Under the pieces are notes generated by a model, which ran no database searches, was not told where the DNA came from, and saw only the letters and a program-made list of their open reading frames with translations. A program made the translations under genes and the position numbers. A DNA stretch of 64,000 nt from Paenibacillus mucilaginosus 3016 (GTDB lineage: Bacteria > Bacillota > Bacilli > Paenibacillales > NBRC-103111): assembly GCF_000250655.1 (NCBI RefSeq), contig NC_016935.1, positions 7,582,001 to 7,646,000 on the forward strand, given 5' to 3'. Positions 49,788 to 57,548 of the stretch are shown here, piece by piece; positions within the stretch are counted from its first letter, which is position 1, and every line of letters starts with the position of its first letter.

Positions 49788-51515
49788 CTACCAAATCTCC
49801 AGTAGTTCCTTCACCTTCAGCTCCAGCTCCACCATCGAGAAGGGCTTATGCATATAAGCATGGGCCCCGAGCTGCACCGCACGCGTGATGTCTTCCTCCC
49901 GGCTGCGCCCCGAGAGAATCAGCATCTTGGTGCCCCGCGGCCGTTCGGCCCGCTGCTGCAGCCGCTCGAGCACGCCGTAGCCGTCCAGCCGCGGCATCAC
50001 GCCGTCAAGGATGCACAGATCCGGCGGTGAAGCCAGGATGGCCTCGTAAGCCTGCTCGCCGTCAACCGCCTCCTCGAAATCCACGGGCAGGTGCTTCAGC
50101 TTCGCCAGCAGGATGGACCGCAGGATTTTATCGTCATCCGCGAGCAGCACCCGCTTGCGTTCCGGGTTCCCCGGGGACAGATGCGCCGCTTCCTGCTTCG
50201 AAGGCCCCGACTTCAGCACCACCTGGTTGCGGCCCGACTGCTTGGCCTCATACATCCCCTCGTCGGAGCGGGCAATCCACTCCTCAATGCTGAGCCCCGG
50301 CGTCCACTCGGCGATACCGGCGGAGAAGGTAATGTGATAGGCCTGTCCTTCGTTCTCCGCCACGGCTTCCTTCTGTGCGAGATGGAGAACATGTTCGATC
50401 GCCCGCTTGGCATCCGGGCCGGTGGAGCCCGGCAGAACGACGACGAATTCTTCTCCGCCGAAGCGGGCCAGCAGATCCGTGGAACGGAGATTGTGCTGAA
50501 GCAGATAAGCGAGCCCCTGCAGCACCAGATCCCCGATATGATGGCCGTGCAAATCATTGATCATTTTGAACCGGTCAATATCGATGAAGGCCATCGAGAT
50601 CGGTGCCGGATACCGTGCGATCCGCTGCAGCTCCACCACGATCTGGTGGTCGAAAAAACGCCGGTTGTACACGCCGGTAAGCGGATCGCGAAAGGCCATC
50701 TGCTCGAAGGTCCGGGTCCGTTTGAGCAGGCTGTAGATGCGGGCGCCGAGTTCTTCGTACTGGAACGGCTTTGTCACATAATCGTCCGCTCCGAGATAGA
50801 AGCACCTCACCTTATCGTGTACGTCGTTGCGTCCCGAGAGAACGATAAGCGGCACATATTTCAGCGTCGGGTCGTTCTTGAGCAGCTCGAACAATTCGTA
50901 CCCGCTCTCCGGATGCATCATGAGATCCAGCGTAATGAGCTGATAGGTATGCTCCCTGAGCAGCCGGCGGGCAGCCGTGACGTCGTGGGCCTCGTCCACC
51001 TCATAACCGTCCAGCCGCAGACGGCGGACCAGATAAGAGCACAGCACCTTGTCGTCATCGATCACCAGCAGCCGTTCGCCGAGCGGCGGGCTGATCTTGC
51101 GCTGCAGCTGCTCCTGGTTCTCGTCCAGCTCGAACTCCTGCGTATAGATCTCAAGCTCCAGTCCAAGCTCCACCAGACGGGATCCGGACGCCGCTGCGGA
51201 CTCCCGGTACCGCCGGGCGACTTCCTCCGGCGAGTCCATGATTTCCTCCTGCTGCGTCCATTCCCATTCGGTCACGAGCTTCTCCGCAAGGCTGCCGACC
51301 CGGACGAAACCGAACATAGGAGCGCTGCCTTTCAAGGTATGAACCGTACGGTAGAACCGTCTGGCCTGTTCCTCCAAGTTGTCCGGATCAGCGGCGGCGG
51401 CTCCCTCTTTCAGCTCCCTGAGCTGCTTATGAAGCTCGTCGATATATCGTTTTCTTCCTTCCTTCATCAACCGGATTTCCCGAGCCGCCCGGTCTTCGGC
51501 AGGTCGCTGGTTCAT
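49788..51515 (-). CDS. Hpt-REC-GGDEF-REC signalling protein
   Basis: 575 residues, cytosolic. Hpt domain about 15-110 with the phospho-acceptor His in TVHTLKGSAP (near 59). REC1 about 147-265 (LLVIDDDKV, phosphoryl Asp in ITLDLMMHPESG, LSGRNDV, VTKPF). GGDEF about 275-435 (DPLTGVYNRRFFDHQ, functional GGEEF in ARFGGEEFVVVLP). REC2 about 455-575 (VLLADDDKIL, Asp in CILDGVMPRLDG, LSGRSREED, MHKPF). It can probably receive phosphate and make c-di-GMP. ATG 51515 lies 39 nt after the stop of the REC gene, so the two form a unit; no strong ribosome-binding site. Confidence 0.93.
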   Translation of the reverse strand: MNQRPAEDRAAREIRLMKEGRKRYIDELHKQLRELKEGAAAADPDNLEEQARRFYRTVHTLKGSAPMFGFVRVGSLAEKLVTEWEWTQQEEIMDSPEEVARRYRESAAASGSRLVELGLELEIYTQEFELDENQEQLQRKISPPLGERLLVIDDDKVLCSYLVRRLRLDGYEVDEAHDVTAARRLLREHTYQLITLDLMMHPESGYELFELLKNDPTLKYVPLIVLSGRNDVHDKVRCFYLGADDYVTKPFQYEELGARIYSLLKRTRTFEQMAFRDPLTGVYNRRFFDHQIVVELQRIARYPAPISMAFIDIDRFKMINDLHGHHIGDLVLQGLAYLLQHNLRSTDLLARFGGEEFVVVLPGSTGPDAKRAIEHVLHLAQKEAVAENEGQAYHITFSAGIAEWTPGLSIEEWIARSDEGMYEAKQSGRNQVVLKSGPSKQEAAHLSPGNPERKRVLLADDDKILRSILLAKLKHLPVDFEEAVDGEQAYEAILASPPDLCILDGVMPRLDGYGVLERLQQRAERPRGTKMLILSGRSREEDITRAVQLGAHAYMHKPFSMVELELKVKELLEIW

Positions 51516-51554
51516 TGGATCATTGCCACATCCATTTCTCTATACGGTATCAAA

Positions 51555-51939
51555 TTAGGAGCCCGACTTGCCGATTAAATCTTCTACGGTATCCAAAAGC
51601 TGAAGCGGACTGAACGGCTTGACAATATATTGGGTCACGCCCGCTTCCTTGGCACGTTCGCGGTCTTTTTCGAGCGCCTTGGCGGTAAGCAGGATCACCG
51701 GGGTGTCCCGGTTGGGATTTCCATGGCTCCGGAGCCATTCGCATACTTCAACTCCGGTGCGTTCGGGCATCATATAATCAAGAATAATGAGGTCGAATCG
51801 CTTTTCCTGCAGGTAGTCGAGGGCACCCTGTCCATCTTCCGTCCTCCGTGATCTCGTAACCTTCGTCTGCCAGGGTTTCGGTCAGCAGGAACCTCAGGGC
51901 CGCCTCGTCGTCCGCAAGCAGGATATGGTAATTGGCCAT
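51555..51939 (-). pseudogene. Single-domain response regulator with a one-base frameshift
   Basis: ATG 51939 (AGAGGAG upstream) reads MANYHILLADDEAALRFLLT to DEGYEITE and then goes out of frame. The other frame continues EDGQGALDYLQEKRFDLIIL with the phosphoryl Asp in IILDYMMPERTG, Lys in IVKPFSPLQLLD, ending GKSGS. Dropping one G in CGGAGGACGG restores a normal ~128-residue CheY-like protein. The remaining sequence is undecayed, so a recent mutation or sequencing error is likely. It would have been the partner of the downstream Hpt-REC-GGDEF-REC protein. Confidence 0.85.
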
Positions 51940-52161
51940 AGGGGACACGCTCCTCTAATGCATATCACTAATTATCTGCATTATAACATGGTTTGAACAA
52001 CGATGCGCCGCAAGAGGACAGGGGGCATAAATTGGCTTGGCCTGCTCCTGCCGGAACGGGTAGCCTCCCCATGGAAGGTATGGTATGATAGTTCGGGATT
52101 TGAAGACTTAGTTTATACTTATATTAAATAGGTAAAAAGTAACTGAAAGGATGAATCCATC

Positions 52162-52545
52162 GTGAATATAGAACATCTCATCAAAAAAGTCTCCAAATAT
52201 GTTACGTTTGGACAACCGGTTTCTTCGGGCTCTGTCGTCAGCCAGCGCTTGTCGGATCCGCGCATCCCTATCCTTGCTTATTATCTCATTAACAAGCAGC
52301 AGAATCAGGAAGAGCAGCATTATCATGAAATTTGGCTCAAAAAAGACGGAAATTTCGCCATCACGGAATCCTGGTACCGCGAAAGCAATGTAACCCGCAA
52401 GCTCCTGAAAGATCATCTCAGCTTCGAAGCGCTGCAGAAGGATATCAGTGCGGAAGATGCGGAAGCGATCGTCATCCGGCTTACCGAAGTCATCAAAAAA
52501 TCGGAAATGGACGACTGGCGCCCTCTCTCCTCCCGCCGCGGGTAA
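52162..52545 (+). CDS. Hypothetical 127-residue protein
   Basis: GTG 52162 with GAAAGG 12 nt upstream (the nearby ATG 52151 stops after four codons). The sequence MNIEHLIKKVSKYVTFGQPV is followed by a mixed region (ILAYYLINKQQNQEEQHYHE, EIWLKKDGNFAITESWY) and a helical, acidic C-terminal half (FEALQKDISAEDAEAIVIRL). No signal peptide or membrane segment is visible. No family is recognised. It is convergent with the gamma-glutamylcyclotransferase-like gene. Confidence 0.7.
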   Translation: MNIEHLIKKVSKYVTFGQPVSSGSVVSQRLSDPRIPILAYYLINKQQNQEEQHYHEIWLKKDGNFAITESWYRESNVTRKLLKDHLSFEALQKDISAEDAEAIVIRLTEVIKKSEMDDWRPLSSRRG

Positions 52546-52592
52546 TCCGCCGAAGCTCCACATAACGCATATCTGTTCGATTGCGCCGCTCG

Positions 52593-53000
52593 TCAGTGCT
52601 GTGCCTCCCCTGCTTCCTTCCCGCGGAGATGTCTCCGCCAAGAACACGAAGACAAAGGCGGACAGCCGCGGGAATGGCGCCATACATAGACCCAGCCTTC
52701 CCGCTCTTCCCGCAGGGCATCACGGATCCAGACCCGGTCATAGTCGTTGTCGGCGCCGGGACCATAGTATTCTTCAAGCTCATCCATGGCCTGGAGTCCC
52801 TCCGGCTCGACGACAAGCCATTCCCCTTCAACCAAGGGGGCGGAGACCGCCTCCCCCGACAGCACCAAGGCGGGATAGCTTCCGGCGTCGTACAGCGTTC
52901 CCCTGACTGCACCCGGACGGACCGATAGAAGATAGGGGGCAACGATACCATGATTGGACTCCCCCTGAAGCAGTGTCCCGTATACAAATACGCGAATCAT
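52593..53000 (-). CDS. Gamma-glutamylcyclotransferase-like (AIG2/GGCT) protein
   Basis: 135 residues. The N-terminal signature VFVYGTLLQGESNHG contains the YGTL substrate-binding loop. The family's acidic catalytic residue is in AMDELEEYYG. The C-terminal SWRRHLRGK corresponds to the usual GDWR...R segment. Members release 5-oxoproline from gamma-glutamyl amines or act in related repair, and the 5-oxoprolinase genes lie about 2 kb away, though not in the same unit. ATG 53000 has AAAGGAGGGG directly upstream; the 7-residue longer frame is not preferred. Confidence 0.88.
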   Translation of the reverse strand: MIRVFVYGTLLQGESNHGIVAPYLLSVRPGAVRGTLYDAGSYPALVLSGEAVSAPLVEGEWLVVEPEGLQAMDELEEYYGPGADNDYDRVWIRDALREEREGWVYVWRHSRGCPPLSSCSWRRHLRGKEAGEAQH

Positions 53001-53181
53001 ACGGCCCCTCCTTTGCCCCATCTTTTCCCTTTTCCGCTTATCATATCATACCGCCCGCCCTCCGCGGGAGTGCACCGGCCACGGCTTGTCGCAGTGACAA
53101 CCCGCTGCCTTCCTGCATAAGATACAAGGAAGCAGCAGTGGCTCACATCCGCTTAACCGACAGCCAGAAGGAGGGTTCTGC

Positions 53182-53322
53182 ATGCTCAGTCCTGAAGACG
53201 CGGAGAAGATCATCCGCTTTTTGTCCGCCGCTTACTTCTGTACGGAATCCGAAGAAGCCCGCAGGGAATTTAACCGCCTGGCCAACGAGCTCCGCAAAGC
53301 ATCCGGGCAGCCGGAAGAATAA
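53182..53322 (+). CDS. Small 46-residue protein
   Basis: ATG 53182 with AGAAGGAGG 8 nt upstream, one of the strongest sites in the window. MLSPEDAEKIIRFLSAAYFC is followed by an Arg/Glu-rich helix (ESEEARREFNRLANELRKAS). It is predicted to be an all-helical soluble peptide. A clear terminator follows 14 nt after the stop, so it looks like a complete small transcription unit. No family is recognised. Confidence 0.65.
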   Translation: MLSPEDAEKIIRFLSAAYFCTESEEARREFNRLANELRKASGQPEE

Positions 53323-53335
53323 GGGACGCCCCCCG

Positions 53336-53364
53336 CACCGTCTCCAATTGGAGGTGGTGTTTTT
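53336..53364 (+). terminator. Terminator after the 46-residue protein gene
   Basis: CACCGTCTCC, loop AATT, GGAGGTGGTG (two G-U pairs), then TTTTT. Confidence 0.85.
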
Positions 53365-53490
53365 GGCATGTCCACGTTATTATTCTTTGCAAAGCAGCCT
53401 CACACGCCCAGGGGGCAAACACCTGGATCCCTGGGCATACATACACTGAAATAGAACCCGAAAACATCATAAAACCAAGAAAAAATTTAT

Positions 53491-53519
53491 TGCATATCTG
53501 TTTAGTGGGGATTATACTT
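53491..53519 (+). promoter_or_regulatory. SigA-type promoter of the TauE/SafE gene
   Basis: TTGCAT (53491-53496), 17-bp spacer, TATACT (53514-53519), with an A/T-rich stretch upstream of -35 (AAGAAAAAATTTA). Confidence 0.8.
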
Positions 53520-53578
53520 GAAATAACAAATTCATATCGGATTGATGAGAAAAGCTTATATTTGAGGTGACCATACCA

Positions 53579-54340
53579 ATGGAACTGAGTATTGTTTTGA
53601 TGGGCGCTCTGGTGGGCCTCCTGGTCGGTTTGACCGGGGTGGGGGGAGCCGCTCTGCTGACACCGCTGTTGATGCTGCTTGGCATAGCGCCAACGGTTGC
53701 CGTAGCGACGGACTTATTTTATAACTCCATTACCAAACTGTTCGGAAGCGTGCAGCACATGCGGCAGGGCACCCTGAACAAAAAGCTGGTGCTTCACCTG
53801 GCTATCGGAAGTATCCCCGGCGCTGTTGCGGCCGTGCTGCTGATCCGCTTTTACCCGCCGCTGCATCACTTCCAGGATGATATTATCAAGCATGCGCTCG
53901 GCTTTGTTCTCATCATCGTGGCCATTCTGAGCATCGCGAAGGTCTGGTTCCTGAAGGAACAGGACAACGCCATCCAGAAGAAGCCGCTCGAAGAAAAAAT
54001 GGGGCTGACGATCTTTATCGGCGTGGTGCTCGGCTTCATCGTCGGTCTGACCTCCGTCGGCTCCGGTTCGCTGTTCGCCCTGGCCATGATGTTCTTCTAC
54101 CGCCTCAAGGCCGCCGAGCTGGTCGGCACGGATATCGTGCACGCCTTCCTGCTCGTTTCGGCAGCAAGCCTCGTGCACGCAGGTCTTGGCAACGTGGATT
54201 ACATGCTCGCCCTGAACCTTCTGCTCGGTTCGGTCCCCGGCGTTCTGCTCGGCAGCAACCTGTCGGCGAAGCTGCCGGCCAAACCGCTTCGGACCGTGAT
54301 GGCCAGCATCATCCTGATCAGCGGCATCAACCTGATCTGA
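53579..54340 (+). CDS. TauE/SafE family anion transporter
   Basis: 253 residues with about eight membrane helices. The duplicated family motif is seen twice: LVGLLVGLTGVGGAALLTPL (near 13) and GFIVGLTSVGSGSLFALAMM (near 150). Other features are ATDLFYNSITKLFGSVQHMR and GTDIVHAFLLVSAASLVH. The family exports sulfite, sulfoacetate or related small anions; the substrate here is open. ATG 53579 is supported by TGAGGTG 9 nt upstream; a GTG 12 nt earlier is less likely. Its last 14 nt overlap the convergent pxpA 3' end. Confidence 0.93.
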   Translation: MELSIVLMGALVGLLVGLTGVGGAALLTPLLMLLGIAPTVAVATDLFYNSITKLFGSVQHMRQGTLNKKLVLHLAIGSIPGAVAAVLLIRFYPPLHHFQDDIIKHALGFVLIIVAILSIAKVWFLKEQDNAIQKKPLEEKMGLTIFIGVVLGFIVGLTSVGSGSLFALAMMFFYRLKAAELVGTDIVHAFLLVSAASLVHAGLGNVDYMLALNLLLGSVPGVLLGSNLSAKLPAKPLRTVMASIILISGINLI

Positions 54341-55112
54341 CGTTCCCGGCAGGTCTTACCTCGATTCCTTCGTTCTCCAGCCGCTTCCGGATCCGGACGG
54401 CCATCTCCACCGCCTCGGGGCCGTCGCCGTGTATGCACACGGTGTCGGCCCCGAGCTGTATCTCCTCCCCGGTCCGGCAGCGGACGATACCCTCCTTCAC
54501 CATTCGAATCACCTGGGCCTCCGCCTCCGCACTCTCATGCAGCACCGCTCCCGGCATACTGCGCGGAGCGAGCGTGCCGTCCGCTTCGTAGGAGCGGTCG
54601 GCGAACACTTCTCTTGCAGCCCTCAGCCCGATCCGTCCGGCCGCGGCAATCAATTCGCTGCCGGCCAGCCCATAGAGCACCAGCTCGGGGTCCAGCCGGT
54701 AGACGGCCTCGGCCACGGCCTCGGCAAGCGCCCGCTGAACCGCCGCCATGTTGTACAGCGCTCCATGCGGCTTGACATGGGTCATCCGGACGCCTTCCGC
54801 CCGGGCGAATCCCAGCAGCGCGCCGGCTTGATACAGCACCATATCATAGACCTCCTGCGGGGTCACCGCCAGATTGCGCCGGCCGAAGCCTGCCAGATCC
54901 GGCAGGCCGGGATGTGCGCCTACCGCGGTACCGTTTTCCGCGCACAAGCGCACGGTGGCGCGCATTGTCTGCGGGTCACCGGCGTGGAACCCGCAGGCAA
55001 TATTCGCGGAGGTCACGACCCGGACGAGCTGCTCGTCAGCCCCGAGCCTGTACACTCCGAAGCTCTCGCCCATGTCTCCATTGAGATCGATTGTTTTTCG
55101 TTCGGCGGACAA
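54327..55112 (-). CDS. pxpA: 5-oxoprolinase subunit A (LamB/YcsF family)
   Basis: About 261 residues. PxpA with PxpB and PxpC hydrolyses 5-oxoproline to glutamate using ATP. Signatures are KTIDLNGDMGESFGVYRLG, SANIACGFHAGDPQTMR (metal-like His), GAHPGLPDLAGFGRR, HVKPHGALYN, and VCIHGDGPEAVEMA near the C terminus. TTG 55112 is chosen as start because GAAGGAG lies 10 nt before it; GTG 55121 in the same frame is too close to that site. It is separated from pxpBC by the tiny-ORF region and the CD3324 gene. Confidence 0.93.
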   Translation of the reverse strand: MSAERKTIDLNGDMGESFGVYRLGADEQLVRVVTSANIACGFHAGDPQTMRATVRLCAENGTAVGAHPGLPDLAGFGRRNLAVTPQEVYDMVLYQAGALLGFARAEGVRMTHVKPHGALYNMAAVQRALAEAVAEAVYRLDPELVLYGLAGSELIAAAGRIGLRAAREVFADRSYEADGTLAPRSMPGAVLHESAEAEAQVIRMVKEGIVRCRTGEEIQLGADTVCIHGDGPEAVEMAVRIRKRLENEGIEVRPAGNVRSG

Positions 55113-55230
55113 CGCGCTCACACTCCTTCAGGAATAGAAAAAAAGCCAAAAGCGTCCACTTCTGGCTTCTTCCCTTTACGGCATAAGCCGTTATACTCTT
55201 ATCGTAAGGGGATCCTTCCGGATCCCGCCA

Positions 55231-55542
55231 TTAGTGCCTCGTGGACGCCGCTTCCTGCTGCCTTGCGGACAATAAGCCGCGGGTTTTGACGATGATTTTG
55301 CGAATGCTGTCTTCCGACAAATGAAACTGTCCGATGAGCTCGGTCACCGAATGACCGTTCTCATACAACCGGAAAATCTCATGATTGCGCCGCTGGATCG
55401 ATTGGCGAGTGCCATTGTTCTCTCCCCAGCCCGCACGCGTTTGCTCTTTCTTGGGAATGTAGATGATCTCGCCCTGTATGTAATCCTGCAGCTGCTTGAG
55501 CAAACTAGCCGGAAGAATATCCTTGCCGTTCTTGTACCCCAC
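55231..55542 (-). CDS. CD3324 family HTH protein
   Basis: 103 residues. The N-terminal pattern ILPASLLKQLQDYIQGEIIY-IPKKEQTRAGWGENNGTR matches CD3324-type proteins, followed by a helix-turn-helix (GHSVTELIGQFHLSEDSIRK). Likely a small DNA-binding regulator; targets are unknown. GTG 55542 has GAAAGGAGG 9 nt upstream. The 5' end overlaps a 32-codon ORF in another frame. Confidence 0.85.
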   Translation of the reverse strand: MGYKNGKDILPASLLKQLQDYIQGEIIYIPKKEQTRAGWGENNGTRQSIQRRNHEIFRLYENGHSVTELIGQFHLSEDSIRKIIVKTRGLLSARQQEAASTRH

Positions 55543-55603
55543 CGATGAATGCCTCCTTTCGTGCCGTTATAGCATTAGCTCCGAAAGTAATAAGCATTTT
55601 CAT
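55505..55603 (-). CDS. Possible 32-residue peptide overlapping the CD3324 gene start
   Basis: ATG 55603 with TAAGGAGGTG 4-5 nt upstream opens MKMLITFGANAITARKEAFI and ends at TAG 55505, overlapping the CD3324 start in a different frame. The site is strong but closely spaced. It could be a translated leader that couples to CD3324. No family is recognised. Confidence 0.4.
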   Translation of the reverse strand: MKMLITFGANAITARKEAFIGGVQERQGYSSG

Positions 55604-55712
55604 CTTCACACCTCCTTAGTTTTGCACCTGCAAAACCTGTTCGTCGTCGTGAGCTGGGGCATGGTTTTATCGGAAACGGCCGCTGGGGCCCCGAGTACGC
55701 GGTCCAATAAAA

Positions 55713-55740
55713 CAAAAAAACACGATCTGCCGTATCGTGC
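55713..55740 (-). terminator. Terminator at the end of the tiny-ORF unit
   Basis: On the minus strand GCACGAT, loop ACGGCAG, ATCGTGT, then a T run (TTTTTTTGTTTT). Confidence 0.82.
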
Positions 55741-55812
55741 CCGAATGCCTCTAGTATGTCGTGGCCTCTGTCCTTGACGGTTTCAGGTGACGGTGATGGA
55801 GAAAATGCTTAT

Positions 55813-55869
55813 TCAATTGGGAGCAGTTCCTTTTCCATTCATCATGATCGTTACAATTTGAACCAACAT
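55813..55869 (-). CDS. Possible 18-residue peptide
   Basis: ATG 55869 with AAAGGAGTG 8 nt upstream encodes MLVQIVTIMMNGKGTAPN. The hydrophobic N-terminal half and polar C-terminal half are reminiscent of short signalling or membrane-active peptides, but this is inference. The ribosome-binding site overlaps the stop codon (TGAAAGGAG) of the 55-57-residue ORF upstream, implying coupling. Confidence 0.45.
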   Translation of the reverse strand: MLVQIVTIMMNGKGTAPN

Positions 55870-55885
55870 TGTATCGCCACTCCTT

Positions 55886-56053
55886 TCACCTGATTAGGTC
55901 ATATTTGGTCTTGCCGGTTACCCGATTGTCGTACAGATCTTGCAATCTTGAATGTTCTGTGACATTCACGTTCCCATTATAACCCAGCTCCTTCGAGCTG
56001 TCTACCGCGAGTGCGGAATTCATTCCGCGGGCTGCCACTTCAAGCCTTCTCAT
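55886..56053 (-). CDS. Possible 55-residue small protein
   Basis: ATG 56053 (AGGA 9 nt upstream) or ATG 56059 opens MRRLEVAARGMNSALAVDSS and ends KTKYDLIR at TGA 55886. It is hydrophilic with no membrane segment. The stop overlaps the ribosome-binding site of the 18-codon ORF. A dyad AGGAGTACTCCT lies just upstream. No family is recognised. Confidence 0.45.
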   Translation of the reverse strand: MRRLEVAARGMNSALAVDSSKELGYNGNVNVTEHSRLQDLYDNRVTGKTKYDLIR

Positions 56054-56113
56054 TCGCATCCGTCCTGTACACTTCAGGAGTACTCCTGATTTCCCTGGCG
56101 TTTGGGAAGATAA

Positions 56114-56129
56114 GGGGCCCGCAGGCCCC
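56114..56129 (-). other. GC-rich hairpin between two tiny ORFs
   Basis: GGGGCC, loop of 4, GGCCCC follows the 10-codon ORF by 24 nt and is followed on the minus strand by TTATCTT. It could be an attenuator. Confidence 0.5.
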
Positions 56130-56152
56130 TCCTTACACCATGGAGCCTCCGC

Positions 56153-56185
56153 TTACGCGAAGACCACCTCAGCAGTTGTAATCAT
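56153..56185 (-). CDS. Possible 10-residue leader peptide
   Basis: ATG 56185 encodes MITTAEVVFA and has GAAAGGAGTG 8 nt upstream, the same context as the 18-codon ORF. Its size, strong site and the following hairpin fit a leader peptide; no marked codon bias toward one amino acid is seen. Confidence 0.4.
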   Translation of the reverse strand: MITTAEVVFA

Positions 56186-56276
56186 GTTCCCGATCACTCC
56201 TTTCTTCGAAGTGTCAGCGGCCGGCTGCACTCTTATTAACTCATATTCTACCGGCAGCGGCAAGGTGAGAGAATTC

Positions 56277-57317
56277 TTATAACGATTCTATCCTAGCCCG
56301 CACCACCGCCTCCAGCCGGCGGAATGCCAGCTCCTGCAGCAGGTACAGCGCCTGTGCCTCCGCCAGCGGGATCTCCTCGAAGCGTACCGGCGTCCCCGCC
56401 CTCGCCTGGGCGAGCAGCGGCAGGTCCACCACCGCGATCTGGGCGATGCGCGGATAGCCGCCGGTGGTCTGCGCATCGGCGAGCAGCGCGATCGGCTGCC
56501 CGCCGGCCGGCACCTGCACCGTGCCGGGCACGACCGCCTCCGAGAGCATCTCGCCGGCGGCGCGCAGACGCAGCGGCTCGCCCTCCAGGCGGCAGCCCAT
56601 GCGGTCCGCTTGCGCGCTCACGCGGTAGGGCCGCGCGAAGAACGCTTCGAGGCTCTCCGCCTCGAAGCGCTGCGCCTCCGGCCCGCGCACCGCGCGCAGC
56701 CGCACTGCGCCGCCGGGGCCGGGGGCCCCTCGCTGCGCCGGGCCGGGCGCCGTCCGCGGCGAGAGCGCCCACGGCGCCGGCGTGAGCGCGGCCCCGGGCA
56801 CAGCCGCTGCCGCGAGGCGCCCGGCGAGCGCGGCGGCCGCTGCCGGCGGCGGCCCGGCGGGCAGGCGGTCGCCCGCCTGCAGGGCCCGGCCGGCGAGGCC
56901 GCCGAGCCGCGCGCGCACGTGCGTGCTGCGGCTGCCGAGCACGGCGGGCACGGCCAGGCCGCCCGCCACGGCGAGGTACGCGCGCACGCCGGAGCGCGCG
57001 GCGCCGAGACGCAGCGCCGTGCCGCCGCGCACAAGCACGGGTCGCCCGGCAGGCAGGGGCGGCCCGCCTTCGGCGCGCGCATCCATCGCCGCGCCGCAGA
57101 GCGCCACGACGGCATCCTGCTCGAAGCGCAGGACGCCGCCGGTCAGCGTCAGCTCGAGCCCGGCCGCCCAGGGCTCGTTGCCGATCAGCGCGTTGGCCGT
57201 GCGCAGCGCGGCAGGGTCTGCGGCACCGCTCGACACAACGCCCGACGAGCGGCTGCCGATGCGGCCGAGGTCCTGCACCGTTGTCAGCAGGCCCGCCTCC
57301 AGTACAACCAAACTCAT
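56277..57317 (-). CDS. pxpC: 5-oxoprolinase subunit C (KipA family)
   Basis: 346 residues. Signatures: LEAGLLTTVQDLGRIGSRSS at the N terminus, GAADPAALRTANALIGNEPW, RAYLAVAGGLAVPAVLGSRS, and C-terminal QTTGGYPRIAQIAVVDLPLL with the usual GGYP motif. It forms the catalytic complex with PxpB and PxpA. ATG 57317 has GGAGGGG upstream; the 23-residue longer frame is not supported. The GC content in its middle part is extreme, with Ala/Arg/Gly runs. 231 nt with no feature separate it from pxpB. Confidence 0.93.
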   Translation of the reverse strand: MSLVVLEAGLLTTVQDLGRIGSRSSGVVSSGAADPAALRTANALIGNEPWAAGLELTLTGGVLRFEQDAVVALCGAAMDARAEGGPPLPAGRPVLVRGGTALRLGAARSGVRAYLAVAGGLAVPAVLGSRSTHVRARLGGLAGRALQAGDRLPAGPPPAAAAALAGRLAAAAVPGAALTPAPWALSPRTAPGPAQRGAPGPGGAVRLRAVRGPEAQRFEAESLEAFFARPYRVSAQADRMGCRLEGEPLRLRAAGEMLSEAVVPGTVQVPAGGQPIALLADAQTTGGYPRIAQIAVVDLPLLAQARAGTPVRFEEIPLAEAQALYLLQELAFRRLEAVVRARIESL

Positions 57318-57548
57318 GCGCAGCTCCCCTCCTCTCCCTCGATCCGCTCTAACGGACCGCCGCCCAGCCCTTGGGCTGACATGCATATCGGTTTCATAGG
57401 CCTTTGGGTCGGCATCCCGTTAATTCACCTAACTCCATACGCTTGTCATGCCGTCGGCTAACTTCCCCCATGTCGGCGCCCATCAACTCGCATGCCTTCG
57501 ACTGACGTCTCAGCCTACTCACTTGCTTTCGGCCAACCTGCCTTCGCT

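Noticed and set aside
52593..52700. Suspected C-terminal frameshift in the GGCT-like gene
   Set aside because: The final SWRRHLRGKE segment matches the family's usual C-terminal motif, so the gene appears complete.
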